DNA of 64,000 nt from Sclerotiophoma versabilis (Eukaryota > Ascomycota > Dothideomycetes > Pleosporales > Didymellaceae). A program made the translations under genes and the position numbers. Positions 22,695-32,860 of this stretch are shown here, one piece after another. Numbering within the stretch: the stretch's first letter is position 1; each line of letters begins with the position of its first letter. Location: NCBI GenBank assembly GCA_012274445.1, contig JAAROD010000049.1, forward strand, positions 1,240,001-1,304,000. The letters run 5' to 3'. The notes under the pieces are model-generated. The model ran no database searches. It saw nothing but the letters and a program-made list of their open reading frames with translations, and was not told the origin of the DNA.

Positions 22695-24950
22695 TCACCA
22701 CAGCCACCTTCTCGCCACCTCCGTAGGCTTGGCCAATCTTCTACCCAAATTCACAGTAACCCGACTCTGCAGCGTAACCGTCGAGATATCAAACGGCAGT
22801 TGCTGGTTCTGCTGCAAGCTCGCCGTGCTGTCCGGCAGCGCGGCACTGGCCGTAGTACCTGCGACGGCACTTTGAGCCGGTGCGCCTGTACCGGTGCTCG
22901 TTGCGCTGCTCGCTTCACTAACGACTGGTGGTGCGGGAGCAGCGGCCGCATTCCCTGCGGAGCTCGAGGGAACTGCTGCAGAAGCGGAGGCAGATACCGC
23001 TGCGTCGCCGGAGGCAATCATGGTCACGCCGGGCCCGGCTGGTGCTGCTGCAGATCCTACGAGCAGGCCGGCAGTGGTCAGAGTCGCGGAGTCGACGCTC
23101 ACGGTCGAGCTAGAAGAAGATGAAGCAACAGCTTGCTGTGCGCCTGGCGGCGCTGGACCGGCTACAAGCGTGATCGCAGATGCCACGGTCTGCATGGTGC
23201 TCGCCTGGGAGGCCTGAGCTTGCGGGGCTGACATGGGGAATGAACCTGCAGGACACATGCATGCGCAGTTGCAGCCACCGTTTGCTGCTGCTGCTCCGCC
23301 ACCATTGTTTCCACCCGAGCCAGCAACGACAGTCACGGCAGCTGCAGCGGCGGCTGTGGTGGAATTAGAGGAGCCGGAGCCTGATCCGGCAAGGACAGTA
23401 ATAGCTGGTGCGGCTGCGCCGTTGGCTTGAGCTGCACTGTTGGAGCTTGTCTCGTTACTCCCTCCACCCGAGCCTGCTTGTACGGTGACTGCTGGCGCGG
23501 CTGCGCCGTTGGCTTGAGCCGCACTGCTGGAGCTTGTTGAATTGCCTCCGCTTTCAGCTTGGACAGTAACAGCTGGTGCGGCGGCGCCGTTGGCCTGAGC
23601 CGCACTGGTGGAGCTTGTTTCATTACTGCCTCCACCCGAACCTGCCTGTACGGTGACTGCATTGCCTGCTGCGGTGGCGGTAGGTGAAGCCACAAGAGCA
23701 TCTGCAGTCAATCTAGCAGAATCAACAGGTGGTGCGGCGGGCGATGATTGGGCTGCAGCTTCGACTCCAGGTGCTGGCGAACTTCCAGCACTGACAGTCA
23801 CAGGCGCGGGGGCAGCAGCGTTGGCATTGCCTGTTGTGGATGCTGCACCGGCTGGCTTCGAAACACCCTCTGCTGGTTTCGAATTCTCTCCTGCTGCCGC
23901 GGTAGGCTTACCTCCTTCAGCGACTTCAGTAATTGTACCAGGAGCGGCAGGGGCAGAGGCCTGTGTCTTGTGTTAGCAGAAACATACAATCTGGCATCAA
24001 TACGTACCATTGCGCTCGTGCCCTCCGTGGGAGGTTGAGGGGGCTGAGTTTCAGGCTTGGGCGCTGCTCCAGCAGCAGTAGATTTGCCCTGAGGTTCGGC
24101 TGGCGCAGACATTGCTGGTGGCGCCTCCGTAGGTCTGGCTTCTGCTGGAGGAGCTGGAGCCTGAGGAGCTGTCATTGCAGGCGCTTCTGTCGGTGCTGGT
24201 GCTGCAGCAGGTTGTTGTCCTTGTCCCTGTTCAATGATGGCTGTCGCCACCTGCTGCCCGTTGGCCTCCTGAATGATTGTAGACTTGACTTCGATGATTG
24301 CCGCCCCAGCGCCACCACTCTGTGCGGCAGCTACCTGTCCCTGTCCCTGACCCTGGAGTTGGCCTTGTTGATTCGAGGCTCCTCCAGCGATCTGGTTTGC
24401 TACATCTCCTGCGACATCATTACCTGCTGGACGTTGACCATTACTGCCAGGTCCAGGGGCAAGCTGGTTTGCAAGATCGCCCGCAATGTTGCTGGTGTTG
24501 ATGTCACTGGGACCTGCGGGACTTAGTCCTGGGGGTTGACTCTGAGGTTGCGCTTGACCCTGGCCCTGCTGTTGACTTTGTCCTTGACTCAGCCCCTGAC
24601 TAGCTTCTTGTCCTTGTGCGCCGGCATTGAGGAGCGAACCGATATCCAATTGAGCGATCTTGTTGACGAGGTCGGCTTCCAGTGTGTTGTCATTAGCGCT
24701 GCGTCGTACATTGTTGACGGTAGATAGATCGAGTTCCGCCACGCCGTCCGTTGACCTGTCGACCCCAGAAACGAGGTTCTCAATCTTTCTTCCGGTCACT
24801 TCCCGTCCGACATTGCTATTGTGGAGGTCAACTCCAGCTTCTGCGATAACCTGTGAAATGTCAGTCTTGCTGTGTTGAGGTCAGTCGAAGCCCACGTACT
24901 GCTTTGATCAGTAGGAAAGCCAAGCCTAAGGAAGACTTCGATGTCTTCAT
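22695..24950 (-). CDS. Secreted low-complexity repeat protein with a CxCxCxC motif (719 aa)
   Basis: Three exons: 24950-24900, 24850-24008 and 23960-22695. Both introns (49 and 47 bp) are phase 0. Exon 1 encodes a signal peptide, MKTSKSSLGLAFLLIKAVIA. The first half is Gln/Gly/Pro-rich with repeated ANQ(L/I)A elements (NIAGDLANQLA, DVAGDVANQIA) and IIE...QGQGQQ. The second half is Ala/Ser/Gly-rich, with beta-strand-like units of the form (V/I)TVxAGSGG repeated about every 28 residues. A short cysteine cluster, NGGCNCACMCPAGSFP, follows; similar CxCxCxC elements occur in other fungal secreted proteins. No enzyme domain is visible. It is probably extracellular or wall-associated. No clear GPI signal is seen at the C-terminus, which ends in basic residues. 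Confidence 0.8.
23395..23660 (-). repeat. Tandem 81-87 bp coding repeat (VTVQAGSGG units)
   Basis: Three consecutive units in the secreted protein begin VTVQAGSGGGSNE, VTVQAESGGNSTS and VTVQAGSGGGSNE, and each ends SAAQANGAAAPA. A shorter fourth unit (ITVLAGSGSGS) and fifth (VTVVAGSGGNNG) follow. Units 1 and 3 are closer to each other than to unit 2, which suggests unequal exchange rather than simple stepwise duplication. Confidence 0.75.
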
Positions 24951-26034
24951 GTTGATGATTTGATGACTGAACGACTCTAAGAAATAAGGCTGAAGGACCG
25001 GAGACGGAATATTAAGATTATTACATCAACAGCACAGCTGGTTAAGAATCGAAAAGGATGTCACAGACATGCAGACTCGTTCAAGACCTGCGCAGCAGAG
25101 GGTCGAAGAGTAAGGAGAAGCAAACAGGCGGGACGCGCAAGAAGACAGGTATCTCGGATCAAAACGAGCGTGAGGTTCCGGTATGGCGATTCCAAACCTT
25201 TCAAAGGTCGACACCTGAGGTGGAAACGCTGGTACTTAGGGATTCCGACGCGTGCTCCACTCATTCTGTTTCTAAGAATGCGATGAGTTTCGAGCAGCTC
25301 ATCCTACGCGGCAACTCGTACGGTTGCCGGCGTGTCTCAGGGGTATGATCTGCGTCCTAAGACGAAAGAAGCATGTAAAATGGGATCGCATTGTCGTGAT
25401 GGCGTGGCCAAGAAAGTATGCCGCAGGACAGAGCGCGTGCGATTCAGACTGACAGGCCTCGAAATGGCCGTTCTGCAGGATCCTGAGCTTCATGATGGTC
25501 GGGCCAGCAGCAATGGTGTTCAGGTCTGAGACGCGATTTGCACGAGGCGACATGCCTAACACCATTTGCGTTTCATGACAACCTAGAAGTCCTCACCTCA
25601 TCGTCGCTGCCCCCGGGCAGAATAGTGCTGTGTTCCCGCCTACATGATGGTGCTGCATTTCCCATGACAAATGCCTCCATGGCTGTTTACGGCCAAACGA
25701 TGTTCGCGATGCACCGCCGTTGTTGTTTGGCTGATGGAGGATGCGCCAAAGAGCGGGCCGAAAGTCGATCGCGCCTGCTTGGCGATTCGAACACCTAATG
25801 TCGTCACCGACTTCCTTTCCTGTACTTGACCAAGTCGCAAAATTCATTCCAGAATGCCCTACGCGCATCATCCGGAGTCGGTGAGATTTAAGAGTGCGAC
25901 TGCTAGCCTCGGGGCGCAGCGGCCGCGACCTTACACAAGGTTGACTATAATGGCTACAATGCGCTCTGCTTTCTGAGACATTTGCATTCAAAACTGCTCC
26001 ACACGGAACGGTCTTTTATCAACATTTGAGCAAC
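24951..26034. other. Intergenic, divergent promoters
   Basis: This gap lies between the secreted-protein gene (minus) and the DUF1295 gene (plus). The longest open frame (25593-25991, minus, 132 codons) has no domain and no coding look. I see no further feature. Confidence 0.5.
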
Positions 26035-27103
26035 ATGGCCATCCACGTGTTGGACAACTACTACCTCGCAATCACTTTTCTCGTCACTGTCGCCTATCAG
26101 CTCTTCTTCTTCGCGATCGCATTCTCTCTGAAGTTCGACAAGCTTACCGACTTCGCCGGCGGCACTAACTTTGTTGTACTTTCTATTCTCACACTGTGTC
26201 TTAGCGAGAACAGAGGTGATGCGCGCAACATCGTGGTTTCGGTGTTTATGATGGTGTGGGGAGCACGTCTGAGCGGATTTCTACTATTCAGAATCCTGAA
26301 GACAGGAAAAGACGATCGGTTCGACGATAAGAGAGACAAATTCTGGTCGTTTCTTGGATTTTGGGTGTTGTGAGTAGAAATCCTATACGCTTAGGTGTAA
26401 CACTGTGGACAAGGCTAACAGTTCTAGCCAAATGTTCTGGGTATGGACTTGCTCTCTGCCGGTGACCATTCTCAACTCGCCAAACGTCACGCAATTTCCC
26501 CAGCCTGCCTTTGGCACTGGAAGAGACATTGCTGGTGTTGTCCTTTACTCAGTCGGCTTCATCATGGAGAGCGTTTCCGACATCCAGAAGTACCGATTTA
26601 GGAGCGCCCACCAACATGACGGTGCGGTCTGCAATGTTGGTCTGTTCGCCTTGACAAGACATCCAAACTACTTCGGAGAGATGATCATCCAGTTTGGAAT
26701 GTTTACTATCGCTGTATCACCTGCCGCATACAATTACGTTTCAGGAGGTGCTTATTCAGCTCTATACGCGTCAATTTTGGGTCCGTTTTTCCTCACCTTG
26801 CTACTCATGTTCGTCTCAGGCTTGACTTTGCAAGAACGACCAGGCGCAAAGAAGAGATATGAAAAGGGTAACAACTGGCCTGCCTATGCGCGATGGCTGA
26901 ACCGGACGAGTATCTTGATCCCGTTTCCACCGCAGCTGTACGAGAGGATGCCAGTCATCTTGAAGAGGACTATCTTCCTCGAGTTTCCCATATACGTCTT
27001 CGATCCAGCGAAGCATGCAGACCAGAGCAAAGTGCAGGATAGAAATGCGGAAGAGGGCCGTGCTGAAAGACCAAGTGACGAGGAAGGTCTGAGGACGTCC
27101 TGA
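26035..27103 (+). CDS. DUF1295 / steroid 5-alpha-reductase-like membrane protein (336 aa)
   Basis: Two exons, 26035-26369 and 26428-27103, with a 58-bp intron (GTGAGT...GGCTAACA...CTAG). Several hydrophobic helices are visible, at about residues 8-29, 40-56, 70-87, 110-130, 150-165 and 225-255. The family signature region is HQHDGAVCNVGLFALTRHPNYFGE, followed by WPAYARWLNRTS. This Arg-His-Pro-Asn-Tyr-Phe-Gly-Glu motif is typical of DUF1295 and of the wider family with isoprenylcysteine methyltransferases and sterol reductases, where it forms the cofactor pocket. The substrate cannot be told; endoplasmic reticulum location is the usual expectation. The C-terminal 30 residues are charged and probably cytosolic. 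I chose ATG 26035; the open frame begins 9 bases earlier at a TTG. Confidence 0.85.
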
Positions 27104-27940
27104 GGTTGTTGCTATTGTCTATTTTTGCTGGAGTCTTGGTCGATACCCATACTTTGCTTGAGCAGCACTTTGCTGTTCCATCAGAGCGCTTCGGTCTACA
27201 AGTTCCTGACTATTATTGTATCATGAAGTAGTTGACTTTCCCCTGGCTCAGCTACTACTGTGGCAACAGTTCTCTGTTTAGTTCCGTTATCACATTTCCG
27301 CAACGAAGGATTAACACATGCGGTTTCCAGGACTGTGGTCTCTAGCCCTATGCGAACTACCAACTTGCCCTGCCTTAGGGGTGGCAACTGTCAGATCACC
27401 TCGTGCTTCGCCAACGATCCCTGACATCACTTGCAGATGAACCGCTCTGCACCTCCGGTTACCAACTTCGCGAGCGATTGCCTTGTCGGGACAGCTCTGG
27501 GGTGGGATGCTCCAGGATACACGCAGCTTAGTCACAATCTTAGCCTATCACTTAGATCCTTCTTATCTTGCGAATGAAAGCATCACCTCACACAATCACA
27601 CATATGCAGCGGCGTAATCAGGATATCGACCAGATATCTTTCCTACATGCTCGCCTCTACCTTGGCCTGACTGCTCATTCGGTTCAACAGCACAGACTAA
27701 CAACGATGGCGGCATCTTTCGACTCGGAAGCCTCCCCCATCCCGCGTTGAATGACTGCTCCTGCCCTGAAACTGCGCGATACGTGGTTGCGTCATTTGTT
27801 GAAAAGTTACGGCGCAATGAAAGAGCAAATATAAGACGTAGCGCTCACAACTAATCTCCTGTTCGCTTGGTCCCACATACTATCTGCTTTATCTAAACTG
27901 CGATAGAGTACGTTTCCTTTGGTTGCGACAACCCTACAAC
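27104..27940. other. Intergenic and promoter of the Par32-like gene
   Basis: No open frame above 80 codons. A TATAAG element at 27830-27835 lies 106 bp before the next start codon, in a sensible place for a TATA box. Nothing else is seen. Confidence 0.5.
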
Positions 27941-28514
27941 ATGTCTACTACACCAATCCACTCTACCGGCCGTGGAGGTACGACCGCAGCCATACAGGCG
28001 ACCCCTCCAATGAGGCTCAACACTGATGTGCATTAGGCGCTGGTAACATTGGTCGCGATGACACTGTTTACGCAGATGGAGCTATCACGCGCGAAGGTCC
28101 TGCAGGTGAATCTACTGCCAACGAATTCTCTACCGGTCGTGGGGGTGCTGGCAACATAGGCAAATCGCCTCAACTTGGACCGCAGGTTGTAGACAGCCCC
28201 CGTCGATCCACCGACGTCGTCCCTGAACTTGCGACTCGCGAGGCTCAAGAAGAGTTCCACACAGGCGTACGTTTAGGCTACCACTTACGTCCGAGTCATA
28301 ACTGACGGCGACATAGCGCGGTGGTGCAGGCAATATCTACAAGGAGAAGCATGGAGGACACACCAAGTCTCCTGACCGCCAGGGTCTTGGTGACAAGATT
28401 AAGCAAGCGCTTCACCTGGACAAGGACAAGAAGCATGAGCCTTCTCCACTGGCGCATGAGACGACCGTACCTCACGGTGATACTATTGCAGGCGGTGCAG
28501 GAGATACACGATAA
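27941..28514 (+). CDS. DUF3602 / Par32-like GRGGxGN-repeat protein (154 aa)
   Basis: Three exons: 27941-27977, 28037-28266 and 28317-28514, with introns of 59 and 50 bp. Splicing assembles three copies of the motif (S/H)TGRGGAGNI, at about residues 8-17, 44-53 and 87-96, plus a final GGAGD. This spacing is the hallmark of the fungal DUF3602 family. The yeast member Par32 is phosphorylated after TORC1 inhibition and inhibits Mep ammonium transporters, but function in filamentous fungi is not settled. The rest is polar and likely disordered, with a Lys/Asp/His-rich stretch (LDKDKKHEP). Introns 1 and 2 fall within or beside the first and third repeats. The unspliced frame stops early, so splicing is essential. 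The small size and TATAAG promoter suggest a regulated gene. Confidence 0.8.
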
Positions 28515-28811
28515 GATCCCAGACTTCGATCGATATGATGATGAACGATAGACGGCGGTAATGGTACGGACGGAGGAGCCTTATGATACCCAAACCCTCT
28601 TCTGAATTCTTGGGGGTTATGTAGTTATCAAATCGAGCAGTGCAATGTTCGTTTTCAGCTTCTTGCATGTGAATGTCATCGAGTGCCTGACTAGCAACTT
28701 CACCCCGCGACGGGGCAGGGACCACGTGGGGTTGAGCGGCCGGCATCGCGTCATTTTGCGCCAGAAAGTTTTGAACCTCTTAGAGCACACATCAACCACA
28801 ACTTATTCAAG

Positions 28812-29705
28812 ATGACGGCCAATTCGCAAGATGCGGAAGCCCTCATTCATTCTGATGATCCACACCACCCAGCAAACCATATTTGCACGCTTTGCGCGCA
28901 CTTCTATACCTTAGGATGGGTATGAATAACCATGTGGGGACGGGGTCGATGCAGTAGGCTAGACTTGAATGCTAACATAAAAACAATGCCAGGTAACAGG
29001 TACAGGAGGAGGAACAAGTATCCGACATGAAGACAAAATCTACATTGCACCCAGTGGTGTGCAGAAAGAGCTTATGAAGCCAACCGACATGTTCGTCATG
29101 GACTTCAATAGCAAAGAATACTTCCGAAGACCACAGGTACGGGCGTCCGAACCCCCCCCCCCCCCCCCCCAAAAAAAAAACTTGGATACTGAATTCTTGC
29201 CAGGTCCTCAAGCCTTCTGCCTGCACACCCCTCTTCATGGCCGCCTTCGAGCGCGGAGCCGGCTGCTGTATCCACACACACTCACAATGGGCCGTCCTTG
29301 TTACGCTGCTTGTCGAACGCGACTTCGGCAAGGAAGCTTGCTTCGAAATTGAGCAGATTGAGCAGATCAAGGGCATACCAAAGGGGCGTGGCAAACAGGG
29401 CAACCTGGGGTACTATGATAGGCTAAGGATACCGATCATTGAAAACACGGCGCATGAGGAGGACTTGAGGGAGAGCTTGGAGGAGGCTATGGAGAAGTAC
29501 CCGGATTCGTACGCAATTCTGGTCAGGAGGCATGGGATGTGAGTGCTGCTGGCTGCTGGAAGGAACTGGGCAAAGTATGCTGACAGATAACAGATACGTC
29601 TGGGGCGACAATGTTCACAAGGCGAAGACACAGTGCGAGAGTATTGACTACATCCTCCAGCTGGCTGTAGAGATGCACAGGTTGGGGCTGAAGTGGACCA
29701 AGTAA
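28812..29705 (+). CDS. MDE1: Methylthioribulose-1-phosphate dehydratase Mde1 (232 aa)
   Basis: Zinc enzyme of the class II aldolase family that dehydrates 5-methylthioribulose-1-phosphate in the methionine salvage pathway, in the cytosol. Four exons: 28812-28919, 28993-29136, 29204-29538 and 29594-29705, with introns of 73, 67 and 55 bp. Joined, they give [20 protein letters not shown], the phosphate-binding loop, then GVQKELMKP, zinc-binding [20 protein letters not shown] and RRHGIYVWGDN carrying the third metal His. The length matches the family. Intron 2 contains a run of 19 C followed by 10 A. The gene begins 297 bp after the Par32-like gene on the same strand. Confidence 0.93.
29152..29180 (+). 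repeat. Homopolymer tract C19-A10 inside MDE1 intron 2
   Basis: Nineteen consecutive C (29152-29170) are followed directly by ten A (29171-29180) between the donor at 29137 and the acceptor ending at 29203. The tract makes up 29 of the intron's 67 bases. Its exact length is likely polymorphic and also prone to sequencing error. Confidence 0.9.
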
Positions 29706-29968
29706 GAACGCTGAACAAGCAAGAAGTTTATAGACGCGATACATATAGGATGGGCTACCGGGTTATCTTTTCATATTTTACAGCTACTGAGAACTTACTA
29801 AGGTAACACTGCACACCCAATAGTCATGCCTGCAATGACGTGGCACAATCAGGCAGACACAAGGCTGAGTCTTGCTTCAGCTCTGGAAAGCATCAGCCTT
29901 GTACCTTTCCCACATTGCTGCTCACCTCCAAACCCACAAGCGTGTCTTCGCCCAGCGATAATCCGAAG
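29706..29968. other. Intergenic, MDE1 3' end to decayed gene
   Basis: Short AT-moderate spacer after the MDE1 stop codon. The decayed gene's readable frame may begin within it near 29840, but I can only align residues from about 29969. Confidence 0.4.
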
Positions 29969-30385
29969 GCTACACTCTTCCGCCCTGGGAAGGACTTGAA
30001 GCATCTAGGTCGATACTTCGACCAGATACCCTGATTCTGATTTCAAACGTACTCGACTGATTCAACCCGATACCAGAGCGAGACAACTCCAACTTATGCC
30101 ACATCACTGGATGCCAGACTAGCGGGCAACAAGCTGCAAAGAAGCGATGTCCCACAGCTGAAGGAGAAAGGTATAGCTAGGAGTAATCTCAACGCCCGCC
30201 TAATGTGGAAAGCACAAGCAGGCAATTTCGTGTTCTGGATAAATTTGTTTATGTTTGCTATTCAAATGGCCCTTCATAAATCAGTCCAAACACACGCCAA
30301 CTGGCCGCCCGAAGACCTTTCCAAGATCCAGATCTATATTCTGGACACTGGCCACGTTCCACGTGGAAGCATACTGCCTGCATGA
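29969..30385 (+). pseudogene. Decayed relative of the intact gene at 32861-34429
   Basis: One frame reads TLFRPGKDLKHLGRYFDQIP, then TGA-Phe-TGA (30032-30034 and 30038-30040), then stays open to LMWKAQAGNFVFWINLFMFA and YILDTGHVPRGSILPA, ending at TGA 30383-30385. The intact gene has TLFKPFGDLIHLG, LTWKTYSTNLVSW, FLFAIQ and VFILDTTMLPRGTFLPA in the same order. The match is therefore to a diverged copy whose Arg-Phe-Leu-Phe-Arg core is destroyed by the two stops and whose C-terminal half is lost or frame-shifted. The two copies are in opposite orientation with the GFA gene between them. Confidence 0.65.
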
Positions 30386-30523
30386 CTTCCAGGCAGATGC
30401 CCAGCGCCAGAAGCAAGATGAGAGCCAAGGGGCATTTGGATTGCTGGCGGATATCACAAGTTTGACCAGTTCATTTAAGCACTTGCTCAGTAAGTCGATA
30501 TCAAGGTCTCAATTCTTGAGATT

Positions 30524-31036
30524 ATGAGCAGACCCACGAAGTTCCACAAAAGAGTGGAAGCCTACTCAACAGTGGAAAGGATATCGACTGCGGCTATCAA
30601 GCCGCCGCATCAAGTGCAAACAGGCCAATCAGTCCCACCAGTGAAGCGACAGAACATACTATCCCCCAAAGAGAAGTTGATTGAAATAATGGAAGAAGAG
30701 TGGGAAGAACAGGAGAGAGCTGTAACGCAGATTCATGATGCTTGCGAGGAGAGGAGACCCTGATGAGTTAATCAGCCCCTTCGTTTTAGCGAAGCTGGCT
30801 TACAGGGATAGCATTGAGTGCGGCAAGACAATCAGTGAGACCTACTTTCGTTGGGATCACTTCGCTTGGTGTAAATTTCATGAAAGAATGGTTGATGAAG
30901 ATGGGAATTATCCTGCAGGTGCGAAGTCGGGCAACGAGCAGTGGTGCACTGAAGTTCGTTCGGGTCAGTACATTCGCTCAAGCAAATCGAGAGCTAAATT
31001 AACTGGTGCTGCAGATATGAACAAGTCAGAGACTTA
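30524..31036 (+). pseudogene. Open-frame remnants, probably coding in the past
   Basis: Two overlapping frames look protein-like but cannot be joined by a clear intron. The first, ending at 30763, contains SPKEKLIEIMEEEWEEQERA. The second, to 31036, contains ISPFVLAKLAYRDSIECGKT and YFRWDHFAWCKFHERMVDED. Switching frame at about 30750 would fuse them, so a frameshift or lost splice site is suspected. They follow the decayed gene directly and may be its degraded 3' half or a different gene. I do not recognise the family. Confidence 0.35.
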
Positions 31037-31733
31037 ATAGGCTGAAGTGCACGAAAATGCAATGACTGGCGGTGCGGGTTTTCGAGAACCTGGAGAACCA
31101 AATGTTCATTGATTGGAATCCAATGCGGCACTACAAAACCTCAGCCGCACAATGCGTTCTCCTGAATGGGCATATGCAAGGCTTTCTGACGTAGAAAAAT
31201 TACATCTTGGGTCCACGAAGACTTCTTCCCTGTCGTCAATTCATTCTCCGCTTTGTTCTCCGCAATCCGGACGAATGCATTGGCGTTAAACGCATGCTTT
31301 GATACAGAATAAATTGTCGCTTCAAGCAAGAAGATGACTACAATACTTGTTTTCCGGTGCACCCTGTTTCGTACTCGGTAATGTGTAGCGATGTATTGTG
31401 ACTCAAACATCCAGGCAGCCATTTAGAAGACACGAAGATGCCTCTCAGCTGACTTCGCGCATCGCACGCGTGAGCCCAACGCGTCTTATTGGCTACGGCC
31501 AGAACAGGTGGCCTTAGATCCGCATTGTGGAGTTACATGCGAAGGAAATCCACGAACTCCACCTCAAAGCGGGAAACCATGCGAGTAAGAGGTCAAGGCT
31601 TTGATGTATAAAGGCCAGCAGCCGCTTGATGCAACTCGTTCGATATACCATCCAACTTTCGAGATATACAGTCAACAATCACTTTGGTATCAGCATTGCT
31701 GTTTGTTGTTATTTTTGAAGACTACCATTCAAG
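31037..31733. promoter_or_regulatory. Upstream region of the GFA gene with TATA box
   Basis: No coding frame of note. TATAAA at 31607-31612 lies 122 bp before the GFA start codon, in the usual fungal position. The 80 bases before the ATG are C/T- and T-rich, as in fungal leaders. Confidence 0.5.
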
Positions 31734-32292
31734 ATGTCCGACACTAAGGTACCAACTCAAACATACAAAGCATCCTGCCACTGCGGCGCGTTCGCATACA
31801 ACGTGACAACCGCCTCGCTTGACCAAGAAAGTACCGAGGTCGTACGCTGCAACTGCAGTATCTGCATACGGAATGGCTACCTTCTCATTTACGTACCCAA
31901 CGATCAAGTCACATTCACTTCCGGCCAAGTAGAGGATCTCAAAGTAAGCTCTCGCCTTCCATCTCACACTCAGCAAGTTCGAAATCATCTCCAATTTCCC
32001 ACCCTTTCAGCTCCTATCGCGTCATCTCCAGTACGAGAACCTAATCAAAGATGTCTAGTCCTACACGTTCGCTACACACTCTGTTGCGCACTACTTCTGC
32101 CCTACCTGCGGCAGCTCGTGCATGGCGCGCAGCATCCGGCCTGGCTTCTTTGACGGGACGAGTATTGTTAACGTCAGGCTATTTGAGGATGTGGAGTTGG
32201 ACAAGCTGAAGTACAAGGAGATGGATGGGAGGAGCTATACCAAGGAGACCGCGGAAGCTCGAGTGGCAGAGATTGAGGCGAAACGGGAATGA
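31734..32292 (+). CDS. GFA-domain (glutathione-dependent formaldehyde-activating-like) protein, 147 aa
   Basis: Two exons, 31734-31943 and 32059-32292, with a 115-bp intron (GTAAGC...CCTAATC...TCTAG). The zinc-binding pattern of the GFA family is complete: ASCHCGAFAY (Cys15, Cys17), VRCNCSICIRNGYL (Cys39, Cys41, Cys44) and HYFCPTCGSSC (Cys84, Cys87). The fold resembles the Mss4-like beta structure. Most fungal GFA proteins have no proven substrate; binding of a glutathione adduct is only inferred from the family. The second exon ends with a charged helix. A shorter intron with an extra internal exon is possible but would break the conserved Lys-Ser-Tyr-Thr-Phe junction. Confidence 0.85.
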
Positions 32293-32860
32293 CCCGTGAT
32301 GTTGATTTCAATGAGTCCAAAGCTTCATCTGCCTTGACATGCTTGCATAGCGTTAGCATGAATAGAGTGCTGGGGTAGGTGAGTGCTTACCCCAACCGTC
32401 TCTGAAAGCCTTCATAGTGTAAAGATGAAGGTTTATACTCGATTTAAGCGATAAAGGAGCTATCACCAGTATATATATCATCTCAAATTTGGTTGTAGTA
32501 GAGCAGGGATTGCGCTCCAACGTGACAGTGAGTTGCCTTAGCCTCGCATCCTGCAGTAGCTGAACAACATTGCAACATATGGTTGGTCATTTCGTATGGT
32601 TGTATGCTACGTGTTGAGCCTCAAGCTCAACACAGACAAGCTGCACAGCCGATATATCATATCACACGTTGAAAATCTCTACTCTTCACCAGAACCGTAT
32701 TCGACATGAAGTTTGGGCACAGATTTTGTGCATTTATCATGCGACTATGAGTAACGCATCAATCGAAATGTTGCTCAAGATAGCAGGCTCTGTTACATGG
32801 TTCTGAGCATTTGAATCTGGCTAGTTCAGCAAGGATGTCTTGACAGAGAGATAACAAGAC
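32293..32860. other. Convergent intergenic region
   Basis: The GFA gene (plus) and the following gene (minus) end toward each other. The sequence is AT-rich with no open frame over 60 codons. Nothing else is seen. Confidence 0.5.
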
